A DNA stretch of 64,000 bases, taken from Alligator mississippiensis (lineage: Eukaryota; Chordata; Crocodylia; Alligatoridae). Of the stretch, positions 52,736-64,000 are shown one piece after another (within the stretch, counting starts at the first letter, position 1; each line of letters opens with the position of its first letter). The DNA lies in the NCBI RefSeq assembly GCF_030867095.1, contig NC_081828.1:220379978-220443977 (forward strand). The letters are read 5' to 3'. A program made the translations under genes and the position numbers. Under the pieces are notes generated by a model. It ran no database searches and was not told the origin of the DNA. It worked only from the letters and a program-made list of their open reading frames with translations.

Positions 52736-55605
52736 GCATCTCCACAGGCTCAACTGAGGCTGCAAGAGGTCGAATGAGGACCCTGTGCTTTGCCCTCCTG
52801 CTAGCTGACACAAACCCAGACATAGTGGGGCTCACCAAAACGTGGTGGGACCCAACACACGACTGGGCAGTGAATATCAAGGGCTATTGGCTGTACAGGA
52901 GGGACAGGACAGGGAGGAAAGGTGAGGTGTGGCGCTCTGCATCAAAGAACAATTCACATCCTCAACGAGCAGCACGGGGTCAGAGGAGGGGCAGGCTGAA
53001 GTGTTCTGGGTTAGAGTCCAAGGAGGTCAGGGAAAAAGGGACTTAACGGTGGGGGTCTACTGCAGACCACCCAACCAGGGGGAAGAGCCGGACCGGGACT
53101 TCTCAGGTCAGCTCACGGAGGCAGTTAAGTCAAAGGACGTGGTCATCATGGGTGACCTAAACTATCCGGACATCTGCTGGGAGGAGCAGTCAGCCAGGTC
53201 TGACCGCTCACATAGGTTCCTAGCCAAGATACAGGACCTCCACCTAACCCAGGAGGTGCACAGCCCCACCAGGGGAGACACCTTGTTGGACCTGGTCCTG
53301 GCCACGGGCAACGACCTGATGAGAGGACTGTGGATGCTCGACCACCTGGATGACAGCGATCATCGCCTGCTGGGATTCACCATCCAGCGCAAGGTGGCAA
53401 AGGCCTGCAGCAAGGCAGCAGCCCTGGACTTCAGGAGGGCGGACTTCAGTGAGGTGAGGAGACTAGTTGGGGAGGCACTGGGGTCACGGAGGGGAGGGAA
53501 ATCGGGTGTCCAGGAAGAGTGATCGTTCCTGAAGGAGACAATCCTCCAAGACCAAAGGGAGGTAATCCCAACACAGATCAAAGGGGGCAAGAGCGCTCAG
53601 AAGCCCCCATGGCTCACTAAAAGCATCCAGAAACGTCTCAAAGCCAAAAAAGAGGTGTACACCCGTTGGCAGGGAGGGGCCATCACCAAGGAGGACTATA
53701 CCTCCATTGCTCGGGATTATAGGGGGGCTGTGAGGAAGGCCAAGGCAGAGACAGAACTAGGACTAGCAACCCGGATCAAGGACAACAAGAAGTCCTTTTT
53801 TAAATACATAGGGGGTAAAAAGAAGGTACCGGGTAACGTGGGGCCTCTGCGGGACACGCTACGAAATCTGGTCATCACACCAGGCGACAAGGTTAACCTG
53901 TTTAACAATTTCTTTGCTTCCATTTTCCTGAGCAGGGACCAGATCAGCCCGTCCGCCGGGACCCCCTCAGGCCCCGGGGGAGGCGCACCCAGGCCTAGGG
54001 TCAGAGAGGATCTAGTCAGGGAACTTCTGGAGGGACTGAATGTATTTAAATCAGCTGGTCCTGACGACATCCACCCCCGAGCGCCGAGGGAATTAGCAGA
54101 GGTCATTGCGGGACCCCTGGCACGGCTTTACGAGCACTCGTGGTGCTCTGGTGTGGTGCCAGAGGACTGGAAAAGGGCCAAAGTGGTTCCCATTGTCAAA
54201 ACAGAGAGGAGGGAGGACCCTGGAAACTATAGGCCAGGTAGTCTTACCTCGGTCCTGGGGAAGCTTTTTGAGAGAATTATCCAGAAGCGCATCTGTGAGG
54301 GTCAAGCAGGGGAGGTTATACTTAGGGGCAACCAACACGGGTTCATTAGGGGCAGGTGCTGTCAGACCAACCTGGTGTCTTCTACGACCAGGTCACAACA
54401 TCCTTAGACGCAGGGGTAGCAGTGGACGTGGTCTTTCTGGACTTTAGGAAGGCCTTCGACACTGTCTCCCACCCCATTCTCATTACAAAACGAGGGGGCT
54501 GTGGCGTCGACACCTACACAGTCAGATGGGTCGCAAATTGGCCGGAGGGCCGCACCCAGAGAGCGGTGGTGGATGGTGGTGAATTTCCTTATCTATTGGG
54601 TCGTTTTTTGACCTGGAGGGCTATGGGCAGTGGGGTCCCCCAGGGCTCGGTCCTCGGGCCCGCAATGTTCAACATGTTCATCAGTGACTTGAACAAGGGA
54701 GTAAAAAGCACACTGTTCAAATTTGCAGATGACACTAAGATGTGGGGGGATGTGGGCACACTAGAAGGGAGGAATAGGCTGCAATCGGACCGGGACAGAT
54801 TACAGGGGTGGGCAGATGAGAACAGGATGGCATTCAGCACTGACAAGTGCAAGGTGCTGCACCTGGGGAGGAAGAACCAGCAGCAGAGCTACAGGCTGGG
54901 AACTCCCTTCTTGTCAGCGCAGAGGCAGAAAAGGCTCTTGGAGTCATTATTGATGCCAAAATGAACATGGGCCGACAGTGTGGGGACACGGTCAGGAAGG
55001 CAATCGCACCTTGTCGTGCATCCACAGATGCATCTCGAGCAGGTCCCAGGAGGTGATCCTCCCCCTCTACGTGGCACTGGTCAGGCCACAGCTGGAGTAC
55101 TGCGTCCAGTTCTGGGCGCCGCACTTCAGGACAACACGGAGAGGGTCCAGAGGAGGCCACCCGCATGATCAGGGGCGGCAGGGCAGGCCCTACGAGGAGA
55201 GACGACAGGACCTGAACCTGTTCAGCCTCCACGAGAGAAGGCTGAGGGGGATCTGATGGCTGCCTATAAACTGGCCAAGGGGGACCAGCAGGCACTGGGG
55301 GAGTCCCTGTTCCCCCGAGCGCTACCACAAGTAACAAGGAATAATGGCCATAAGTTGATGGAGAGTAGATTCAGGCTAGATATCAGGAGGCGATACTTCA
55401 CTGTCAGGGCGGCTAGGATCTGGAACCAACTTCCAAGAGAAGTGGTGCTGGCTCCTACCCTGGGGGTCTTCAAAAAGAGGCTGGATGAACACCTCGCCGG
55501 GGTCGTTTGACCTCAGCATCCTTCCCTGCCATGGCAGGGGGTCAGACTTGATGATCTGCTCAGGTCCCTTCCGACCCGACCTACTGTGAAACGATGAGAT
55601 GGGTG
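52736..55605 (+). mobile_element. Near-complete CR1 ORF2, plus strand
   Basis: Starts head to head with the previous CR1. Endonuclease: MRTLCFALLLADTNPDIVGL near 52772, GDLNYPDICWEE near 53155. In frame zero it is open from 52929 to 54407 except for a TGA at 53520-53522 (VQEE then stop, where related copies have Trp). RT begins near 53750; after a one-base shift near 54370 the palm reads KFADDTKMWG (about 54720) in the frame 54356-54964. Further shifts follow before the C-terminus (55256-55510, ending HLAGVV). The 3' end is near 55600. Few lesions for 2.9 kb, so relatively young, but inactive as it stands. Confidence 0.94.
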
Positions 55606-56615
55606 GCTCATCTCACAGGCACCCCCTACTAGCCCTCCGCATCTGGGTTCTTCAGGCTTCTCGGAGCGGGGCTGAACAGCCGGTGCCTGTTTTTTCTGCC
55701 CTGCCAGGCCAGCTACCGGCTGCCCCTGGTCAATGCCGTGCAGCTGGAGTGACCCTGGCTGCTGGCAGTCGGAGGGCTGGAGGAGCTGCTGTATTTGTAG
55801 GTGGCAGGAGTAGGGGTCAGTATACAGGGGTGTGGGCTGGAGATGCAGTTCAGCTCTGGAGACGGGGTTTATCTGAAGCCCTGGGGTGGAGCTGCTGGAA
55901 AATGGCCACATATAACACTTCCCGTGACACAGCTCTGGGCTGGAAACACGGGGGAACAGTCCTAACTGCAGTCTTGAAATCCAGCCGGGAGCAGGGGGAT
56001 AGTTTGGGACACCTGCATAGTCTCCTAGGTCTGGGGCAGCAGGGTCTCAAGTGGGAGCCTAGATGCCTGGGATCTATCCCCAGACCTGGGAGTGGAGTGG
56101 GGTCTGGGTTGTTTGAGATGGAAGGGGCTGGGAGCCTCCGGTGTGACTGGCTGCATCGAGTGATGCACCCCCGAGACGCATCGCCCACCAGGCCACAGCC
56201 TCCACTCCCCAGACACGGGCTAGAAGACGGGATGGAGGATGATGGCAAGAGGGCGTCAGGGGCCCTGAGCAGCCAGGCCAGCCTGCGCCGAGCGCCGCAG
56301 CAGCTACACCTGCAGCAAGCCCAGCCAGTGACCTCTGCCGCGATTTAGGAGCAGCCACACCCTGGTTGGCTGCTGAGCAGCACCGGTATGTTTAGCACCG
56401 GCCGGGCCCCGGGCCCCGGGGCTGCAGCTCCGTCTGCAGTTCTGCTGCGACAAGTCTCCTATTCCCTGCACTTGGCTTCTCCTGCCTCCTGACCTTGGTT
56501 TTCAGCTTATTTCTGTGGTATTCTGGGGTTTTGGAAGAGCCTCATTAAGCCTTTATTGTAACAACTAACCCCTGACCCAAAATATTTGACTGACCCCTTC
56601 CTGTGGGTGACATCA
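55606..56615. other. GC-rich stretch without recognised gene
   Basis: Long open frames occur on both strands but show no domain, and composition explains them. No splice-bounded homology to the zinc-finger unit was found. May be an uncharacterised repeat. Confidence 0.35.
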
Positions 56616-56619
56616 CTCT

Positions 56620-57115
56620 TTAGTAAGGGAGATGACCCTCACTACTGCAATTCTTCCACTCTACTCGGTGTGGGTGAGACCGCAGCTGGAGTACTGCATC
56701 CAGCACTAGACACCGCACCTGAACAAGACGTGGTAAAGCTCAAGAGAGGCCAGAGAAGAGCCACCCGTACGATCAGACTTGCACGGCAAGCCACACGAGG
56801 AAAGGCTGAGGGACACGGGCCTCTTCACCCTGAAAAAGAGAAGGCCGAGAGGGGATTTGATGGCAGCTTACCACTACATCAGAGGCATACACCAAGGGCT
56901 CAGCGAGCAACTGTTCACCAGGGCACCCTTGGGGAAAACCGTGAGTAATGGCCACAAAGTCCTGGAAGACCGCTTCAGGCTCAACGTCAGGAAAAACTTC
57001 ACAGCTAGGGGATCCGGACTGTGGAATAAGCTCCCCGCAGAGGTGGTGCAATCGCCTAACCTGGAAATCTCCCAAGAGGAGGCTGGATGGTCACTTTGCT
57101 GGGGTCACCTTGGAT
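56620..57115 (+). mobile_element. Old CR1 LINE 3' fragment
   Basis: Plus strand; ORF2 C-terminus recognisable at 56779-57110 (LKKRRPRGDLMAAYHYIRG, VSNGHKVLEDRFRLNVRKNF). Diverged, with frame changes and no clear tail. Confidence 0.85.
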
Positions 57116-57149
57116 TACACTGGATTTTAGGAACCAGCCGCCATACCTT

Positions 57150-57295
57150 TGTTGTGGGCGGGCACAACCCTCAGACTGACCTCCACACCGCCAGCTGATA
57201 ATAGGCAAATGTATTAATACAGAGTAAGAACAGAAAAACGACAATACAAATAATCAAACCATTCTATAGCTACCAATCCTAGGGCTGTCATCAGA
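57150..57295 (-). mobile_element. LTR-like R-U5 fragment (copy 2)
   Basis: Counterpart of 2567-2710. On the minus strand it ends ...GCCCGCCCACAACA, a retroviral-type terminus. Its 5' end was not located; the sequence to about 57640 could be the rest of the LTR. Confidence 0.4.
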
Positions 57296-57639
57296 TATTC
57301 CCAATGGGAGATTACAACATGCTGCGTTTCACCCAGAGCACACCTTCGTACTTTCCCTGCCCTTCCACAGAAGGGCCAGGACCTGTCACAGGCGGCACCT
57401 CCGTTACCCCACCTAGCACATTCAACCCAGAGAAGAGACTCTGCTTCCCCCTGGCCAGAGGGTCATTCAAAAGGGCAGGGCCCTTGGCTGCACAGAAGAA
57501 CACGGGGCTGATGCCTCAAATATGACCAACTCGTGCAGCTTAGCAAACCCCCCTGGATCGTGGTGAATCCCCTGGATAGGGAAGGAGCTGAGAAATCACA
57601 GAGATCTTTCATGGAAAGGGTTCTGAGCCCTGGTCTGTT

Positions 57640-58035
57640 CCCATTTCACAGCTCTGCAGAGGACAGAGAGACCAACCACAGGGGTATCGTGTTAAGCTGT
57701 GGGCCTTGATTACCAAGGAAATTGTTATACAGAATGGCATGAAGGGAAGGAGGGCAGGGGGGCAGCTGGCACCTGCTGATGCAGAGTCGTGACAAGGGGC
57801 TGAGAAGCAAAACCTGCCAAAACTGGGCTCACGGGGTGGCTGTAGCAGTTTCTTGCAGACCCCGGTGGGCACGTGCAGGCCTGGGAGAGGGGTGATGTGG
57901 TGGGGAAGAAAGGCAAGGTCAGGGGGGAAGGCAGGGAATGCGTCCCTAGCAATCTATGTCCTCCTCCCTGCAACTCCAGAGCCTCACATACAAGGACCCT
58001 GGGACCAGGAGGGAAGGTGAAGCTGGGAGCTGGCC
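57640..58035 (-). other. Duplicated downstream segment of gene C
   Basis: Inverted match to 27540-27930 downstream of gene A. It places the end of the duplicated gene unit at least 0.9 kb beyond the finger array. Confidence 0.65.
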
Positions 58036-58505
58036 AAAGACAGTCCCTGGGGGTCATTTGGAGCCAGCTGTCTTGGGGAGGGCACCTACTGTGCAGGTAC
58101 TTCTCCCCGTGGGAGCACCAGCTGCTTTTGGAGAACGACGGGGATGCCACAGGCTCCAAGACTGATGCAAAGATCTTCTCCTCACTGGTTCCCCAGCATC
58201 TGGGCTGGCCTCTGCCTGAAGCGTTTCCTTTTAACCCTTCATACACATAAATCCTGGGAGGCCAGGCTTTGTGTCCTTTGGGACCTGCAGTGCCCTAGAA
58301 GGGCTGAACAAAGGGTGAACTTGTTGCTGCATCTCACCACCATGAGACCACTTCCCTGGATGCAGACATGGGTGGGTGTTGAGCTAGTATACATCCCCAA
58401 GCCCTTCTTGCATTGCTGGCAGAATGATGGATGCTCCCAGATCTGGATGCACGGGTGCTGGGCCAGTTTGGAGGAGTGGAGGAAGTGCTTCCTGCACTCT
58501 CAGCA

Positions 58506-60383
58506 CTAATGTGGCTTCACCCCTGTGTGGATGAGCTGGTGTTTGGTCAGATTAGAGGATCGGGTGAAGCTTTTCCAACAGTCTGAGCACTGATGTGGCT
58601 TCTCTTGCAAGTGGATGAGCTGGTGCTGGGCCAGGGAGGAGAAACAAGCAAAGCTCTTCCCACAGTGCGAGCACTGATTTGTCTTCTCCCCTATATGGAT
58701 GAGCTGGTGCCGGGCCAGGTTAGAGGACTGGGTGAAGCTCTTCCCACACTCTGAGCACTGATGTGGCTTCTCCCCTGTGTGGATACGCTGGTGCTGGGCC
58801 AGGTGGGAGGATCGGGTGAAGCTCTTCCCACACTCTGAGCACTGATGTCGCTTCTCCCCGGTGTGAGTGAGAAGGTGTTGAGCCAGGTAGGAGTATCGGG
58901 TGAAGGTCTTCCCACACTCGGAGCACTGATGTCGCTTCTCCCCGGTGTGGATGAGCTGGTGCCGGGCCAGGTTAGAGGATCGGTTGAAGCTTTTCCCGCA
59001 CTCCGAGCACTGATGTGGCTTCTCCCCGGTGTGGATGAGCTGGTGTTTGGTCAGGTCAGAGGATCGAGGGAAGCTCTTCCCACACTCCGAGCACCAATGT
59101 CGCTTCTCCCGTCTGTGGATTTGCTGATGCTGGGCCAGGCTCAAGGACTGAGTGAAACTCTTCCCACACTCCGAGCACTGATGTGGCTTCCCCCCTGTGT
59201 GGATGAGCTGGTGCCGGGCCAGGTGAGAGGGTCGGGAGAAGCTCTTCCCACACTCTGAGCACCGATGTGGCTTGTCCCCTGTGTGGATACGCTGGTGCCG
59301 GGCCAGGTGAGAGGGTCGGGAGAAGCTCTTCCCACACTCCGAGCACTGGTGTGGTTTCTCCCCTGTGTGGATGAGCCAATGTTTGGTCAGGTCAGAGGAT
59401 CGGGGGAAGCACTTTCCACACTCCAAGCACTGATGTGGCTTCTCCCCCATGTGGATGCGCTTGTGTTGGGCCAGGTGAGAGGATCGGGTGAAGCTCTTCC
59501 CACACTCTGAGCACTGATGTGGCTGGTCCCTCGTGTGCATGCACCAATGCCTAGCCAGGTTGGAGAGCTGCTTGAATCTCTTCCCACACTTGGTGCAGCA
59601 GTGCTGCCCACACTGGTGCTGGGACAGGTCTTGCCAGCAGATGAAGTTCTTCTTGCACTCAGTGCAGCGGTGTGTCTTCCTGCCCAGGTGGGTGCGTCGG
59701 TGCTGAGACAGGGGAGAAAAAAGGGGTGAATGTCTTGTCACACTTGACACAGCTCTGACTGATGCTTCCCCCCCTGCACTTGTAGGTGCCTGACCAGGTC
59801 TGTGGGGCGCACAAACCTCTTCCCCAGTTTGGTGAAGCGGTGTGGTAGCTCTCCAGAATGGGTCTGGCGGTGAGCAACCAGGGTCAAGAGGCAGGTGAAG
59901 CTCTTCCCACACTTGGTGTATACGTGGGGCATCCCCCCATTGTAACTGATCTTGTGAAGAGCCAGGAGGGATGGGCAGTTAAAGGTTTTTCCTGACCTTT
60001 TCTGGGGTGGGTTTTGCCCCAGTGCTTGGCAGTGAGCTCCTGCTTCCCTCTGAGCCCCTCCCCACTGCCTTGGCTGGGATGCAGCGCATCTTTCCAGCGG
60101 CTCTTTAGGTCTCTCAGCTCCACAAACTCTGCCGTGCGCCCAGGGCTCCTTCTGGGTGTTGTCCCTTCCCCACTCTCACGCCCAACTCAAGATGGTACCT
60201 GGTTCACCGCTTCATTCCCCTTCTGCTTTTGGGGCCTCCCCTGACTCTTGTGCCACTGATCCTCCTCGGGTGTCAGGGGGTCCATCTCAGCCAAACTCCC
60301 TGGGGAAGTCCCTGCTGGCTCCAGGTCTGCAGCCCCATCCGCAGGAGGTTGCTCCTCAGCTCTGCTCAGCAGCCAGGCGCCTC
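58506..60383 (-). CDS. Gene C last exon: C2H2 zinc-finger array, minus strand
   Basis: Acceptor 'cccgagcag' on the minus strand, exon start 60383. The first 185 bp are almost identical to gene B (GGAWLLSRAEEQPPADGAA). Then come TGA at 60189-60187, a one-base loss near 59990 and at least two one-base gains nearer the array. From 59702 the array frame runs open to TAG at 58508-58506: two atypical fingers (CTECKKNF, CTKCGKRF) and 12 canonical fingers. All lesions upstream of the array fall within the putative intron 60198-59703. KRAB exons are not in the window: the upstream intron is cut by a CR1 at about 61390, so they are lost or lie beyond 64000. Expression and function are uncertain. Confidence 0.82.
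59703..60198 (-). other. Putative internal intron in gene C last exon
   Basis: CAG|GTACCA at 60199/60198 and tract 'ttttttctcccctgtctcag' ending at 59703. Length 496 bp. It spans the stop and all the length changes, including an extra C within the pyrimidine tract itself, which would shift a coding frame but not harm an acceptor. Confidence 0.45.
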
Positions 60384-61390
60384 CTGCTCGGGGAAGAGAA
60401 ACACCAGATTAGTGCCTACCCTGTTGGCAGAGGGCAAACGCTGCTATTCGTTCAGCTGGCACGGGCCGCACAGCAGGCCTGCCCCTTGGCACTTGTGTCC
60501 CCTGAAGAAAACCAGGTCTCCCTGCCAAAACCCCAAGTGCTGGGGCTGCGGGAGGGGCAGGTCCCTGTGCTGGGATAACATTCACTGCTCGGTGGGGTTC
60601 AGAGCAGGACTCTCAGGAGTTTCTGGCCCAGCTGTCAGCCCCAACACCTCAGACCCTGCTAGGAGAAGCACGTGTGGGACGTGTGCGTTAGGACAGTACC
60701 TGAATGGCTTCACACTGTAACGGGCTAAGGAGGAGGGAAGGGTTTAGAGCTATGGCTCTCTCTTCTGAAAGGAGCAGGGCTGCACTTCCTGCCTGCTTCC
60801 AGGGCACGGTCTGGTGCAGGAGATGAGCCCATGGAGATTTCCTCTGCTGACGGGCCCCAGGTGGGCTCCATGTCACAGGAGTCTGCACCAGGTCTAAGGC
60901 ATCAGCATGCGCCTGAACCCAGACTTTGTGCTGGGTCTGAGGCTTTGTGACACTCAGGGCTGCAGAGAAGAAACATGAAGGGGGCAATTCTGGTGCAAAT
61001 CATGGGGATTGGAAGTTTCTGGATCCCGGCCGCACCGTGAAGCCCTTTAATGCAGCCTGAGGCGGTGATGAAACGCTTCCTGGTTCCAGGTCAGCCTGAG
61101 CAGAAGAGGGAGAGCCTGGGTCTTGTCCAACAGAGTCTCTGCATGCCATGATGATTTCCATGGGGGACTACAAATCCCATCATGCCCTGGGACAGTGTTA
61201 GAGAGGTACGGCTACCTTGGGCTGGGGAATGAACTCTTACATTGCTGAGTGAAGATGGAAATATAAGATCATGGCATCCCAGGGAAACCAGATCTGGTCC
61301 AATAAATCAAGACAGCAAACCTGATTGTCCCCTAATGTCTGTCATTAGAGGGAGAAGAAGGGAAGAGTTGCTTGTCTCCACATCCTAATA
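60384..61390 (-). other. Gene C intron upstream of the last exon
   Basis: Matches the gene B intron 46100-47079 base for base over long stretches (for example 'tcaggtactgtcctaacgca' near 60700). Similarity stops near 61390 just before 'acatcctaataccctaccct', which is present twice in tandem, followed by a CR1. Confidence 0.75.
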
Positions 61391-61394
61391 CCCT

Positions 61395-63290
61395 ACCCTA
61401 CATCCTAATACCCTACCCTACTCAAAATGGGATCAGAGGAGAAAGTGGAGGCATTGTGGGTGAGGATACATGGAGGTCGAGGGGAAAGGGACTCGGTGGC
61501 GGGGGTCTGTTACAGACAAATTCACCATAGGCACAGGGTGGGTAAGATAACTAGTAGGGTGGAAGTCCTGGACTTTAGGAAGACTAACTTCAGTCAGCTC
61601 AGGAGTGTAGTCAATGACACACTGCAGGATAGGAGTACTGGCGAGAAGGGAGTCCAGGAAGGGTGGTCGTTTCTAAAGGAAGCTATCCTTCGGGCACAGA
61701 GGGAGACTATCCCAGTAGGAGGGAAAAGGGGGAAAGGAGCCAAAAATCTTCCTTGGCTAAGCAGGGAATTCCAGGGGAGCCTAAGGGCAAAAAATGACCT
61801 ATAGGCGGTGGAAGCAGGGGGACGCTACCAAGGAGGAGTATACCTACTTGGCCTGCGCTTGCAGGGAGGCAGTTAGAAAAGCCAAAGCAACTACAGAGCT
61901 GAAGCTAGCAACACAAAAACAACAAAAAGTATTTTTTTAGGTATGTAGGGAGTAAAAGGAAGGTGCAGGGAAGCATAGGACCCCTAGTGAACAAGAAGGA
62001 GCAATTAGTGATAGACAGGGGGGACAAGGCTGGGCTCTTCAGTGAGTTTTTTGCTTCGGTGTTCCTGAACAGGGCTCAAGACAAGTCTCCTAATGGGTTC
62101 TTAGACGGGCATCAGAGAGACACCAGCCTACCAACAGTCGACGGTGCCTTGGTGCAGTCACGTGGATGGACTGGACGTGTTCAGGTCGGCAGGCCCGGGC
62201 GAGCTGCGTCCGAGGGCACCGAAGGAATTGGCGGGTGCTGTAGCAGAACCACGGGCACGGCTGTTTGAGCGCTCGTGGTGCTCAGCGCAGGTCCCAGGGG
62301 ACTGGAAAAGGGCCAATGTGGTCCCTGTTTTCAAGAAGGGGAGGACGGAGGATCCAAGTAATTAGAGGCCGGTCAGTCTCACCTCCATCCTTGGAAAGGT
62401 CTTTGAAAAGATTATGAAGTGTCCTATATGTGGGAGTCCAGCGAGAAAATGAATGCAGCAGGGCAACCAGCATGGATTCGTAGCCAGTAGATCATGCCTG
62501 ACCAATCTGGTTTCCTTTCATGACAGGGTCACAAAATGCTTAGATGCAGGAGCGGAGGTGGATGTCGTTTTCTTGGACTTTAGCAAGGCCTTCGATACGG
62601 TATCTCATCCTAGTCTCATAAATAAATTAAGAGGCTGTGACATAGATGTTTACATGGTCCGGTGTGTGGTGAATTGTCTTAGCGGTCACACCCAGAGAGT
62701 GGTAGCAGACGGGTCGGTATTGACCTGGAAGGGTGTGGGCAGTGGGGTCCCGCAGGGCTCACTCCTTGGACCTGTACTCTTCAATGTCTTCATCAGCAAC
62801 TTGGATGTGACGTGTACTCTGTCCAAGTTTGCGAACAATACTAAATTGTGGGGTGAAGTGCACACTCCGGAGGGCAGGGAACAATTGCAGGCAGACCTGG
62901 ACAGGGTAGAAAAGTGGGCTGTGCACAATAGGATGCAGTACAACAAGGACAAATGCAGACTGCTGCACGTAGGGTGCAAAAATATCCAGCACATCTACTG
63001 GCTGGGAAATGACCCTCTCAGCAGCACAGAAGCGGAAAGGGATCTTGGAATCATTGTGAACTCCAAGATGAACATGAGTCATCAGTGTGATGACATCATC
63101 AGCAAAGCTAACTGCACTTTATCATGCACCAGCAGATGCATGATGAATAGATCCAAGGAGGTGATGCTTCCCCTCTATGCAGCACTGGCCAGACCGCAGT
63201 TGGAGTACTGTGTCCAGTTTTGGGCACCGCACTTCAAGAAGTATGTTGATAGACTTGAGAATGTCCAGAGGAATGCTACTCGTTGGTTAG
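61395..63290 (+). mobile_element. CR1 LINE cutting gene C
   Basis: Plus strand, truncated at both ends. An endonuclease C-terminal piece (61427-61804) is followed by RT (62453-63290) with DVVFLDFSKAFDTV and GSGVPQGSLLGPVLFN. The palm reads KFANNTKLWG: both catalytic aspartates of FADD are Asn, so the copy has no polymerase activity. The 3' end is missing, replaced by a hAT-like element at 63292. Confidence 0.92.
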
Positions 63291-63291
63291 A

Positions 63292-64000
63292 GCAGGGTAG
63301 GCAATGTTTTTTGGCCAGAGTGCCAAAAAAACCACAACATCTACCTTGGAAGGTGCTAGAGTGCTGGCATTCCAGAAAAACAAAATGTGGGGGGCGGGTA
63401 CATGGCAGGACACACTGCATATTAGTATATTTAATAATTATAAATGTTGCCTTTGTTGTTGCGTACTTTTTTTTTGTTAAACATGTTGCAGAGACAGAGA
63501 GAGAAAAAAGAGAAATAGGAGAAAGAGGACAGAGAGAGAGAGAGAGAAAGAGGGAAAGAGAAAGAAAAAAGAAAAGAGAACAAGAGAGAGAGAACCAGGC
63601 ACATGCACATGCACACGCACACCCAGAACCAGACATGTGTACACACACAGACGTGCAGAACCAGAGGCTGACAAACGCAGAGAACCAGATGCGTGGGTGC
63701 ACAGAGCCGGGCTGCTGGGCCACCGGACAAAGTCTGACCCAACAATGCCTGGGGCCTGCCGGAGTCCCTGTGCTTCCCTGAGGAGCCAGCCCCCAGGCTG
63801 CAGCATGGCCAGCTGAGGCCCAGGCCCAGAGCCTGCCCATCAGCCCAACCACTCCACACAGCTAAGCCTGCAAAGGGGCGTCGCTCCTGGCAAGGGGCAG
63901 CCCCAGCCTCATCCCAGTATGGGGGCTGGGCCAGTGCTGGGCTTGGAGCAGGTGGGAATCAGGTAAGCTCAGCTTCAAGCCCTGCTGCAAGCAGCCCAGG
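63292..64000. mobile_element. hAT-like DNA transposon with simple repeats, runs off the right edge
   Basis: Starts 'cagggtaggcaatgtttt' followed by 'ttggccagagtgccaaaa', a pattern I associate with hAT-family transposon ends of vertebrates. The interior has a (GA)n-rich tract (63488-63595) and a CA-rich tract (63598-63650). No transposase was recognised. The right end lies outside. Confidence 0.5.

Noticed and set aside
55599-56348. Open frame of 249 codons
   Set aside because: No similarity, no splice context and competing frames on the other strand; GC-rich composition explains it.
63181-63852. Minus-strand frame with a run of Ser/Leu/Phe resembling membrane segments
   Set aside because: It is the complement of a (GA)n and (CA)n microsatellite tract.

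Overview
The window looks like sauropsid nuclear DNA, most probably crocodilian. About a third of it is CR1 LINE sequence, whose 3' ends carry short ATTCATAG-type repeats. Solo LTRs and hAT-type DNA transposons with 8-bp target duplications are frequent. The genes are a cluster of C2H2 zinc-finger genes that use SCAN and KRAB exons. No tRNA, rRNA, CRISPR or bacterial-type operon was seen. The species assignment is an inference from repeat style.

Layout. 1-13.6 kb is repeats: a minus-strand retroviral env-like fossil at the left edge, a solo LTR (2866-3591), a cluster of inverted and direct short repeats (5.0-6.7 kb), then nested CR1 copies and LTR-like pieces (6.8-13.4 kb). 13.7-27.2 kb is gene A (+): linker exons, KRAB-A, KRAB-B and a last exon with 30 uninterrupted C2H2 fingers; its introns hold a fold-back hAT, a CR1 and a second hAT with a solo LTR inside it. 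28.4-38.0 kb is a heavily decayed endogenous retrovirus, itself invaded by a CR1 (which holds a solo LTR) and by another solo LTR. 39.5-42 kb is a CpG island flanked by inverted copies of a SCAN-linker exon. 41.0-48.9 kb is gene B (+): SCAN, linker, KRAB-A, KRAB-B, zinc fingers. 49.2-57.3 kb is CR1s around a truncated paralogue (gene D), with a near-complete CR1 at 52.7-55.6 kb. 58.5-61.4 kb is the last exon and part of the preceding intron of gene C (-), cut by a CR1. 63.3-64 kb looks like a hAT element.

The four zinc-finger loci are paralogues. Shared insertions group A with D, and B with C. Such proteins normally bind DNA through the finger array and recruit repressors through KRAB (TRIM28 pathway) while SCAN dimerises; here the KRAB-A boxes lack the usual MLE motif.

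The observation I think most deserves follow-up: genes A, B and C all have reading-frame damage (stops or indels) between KRAB-B and the finger array, and all of it upstream of the array lies inside a 495-496 bp segment bounded by CAG|GTACCA and a pyrimidine tract ending CTCAG|CAC. Removing that segment joins KRAB to the fingers in frame in all three, even though the segment length changes frame in two of them. It may be a former coding segment turned intron.
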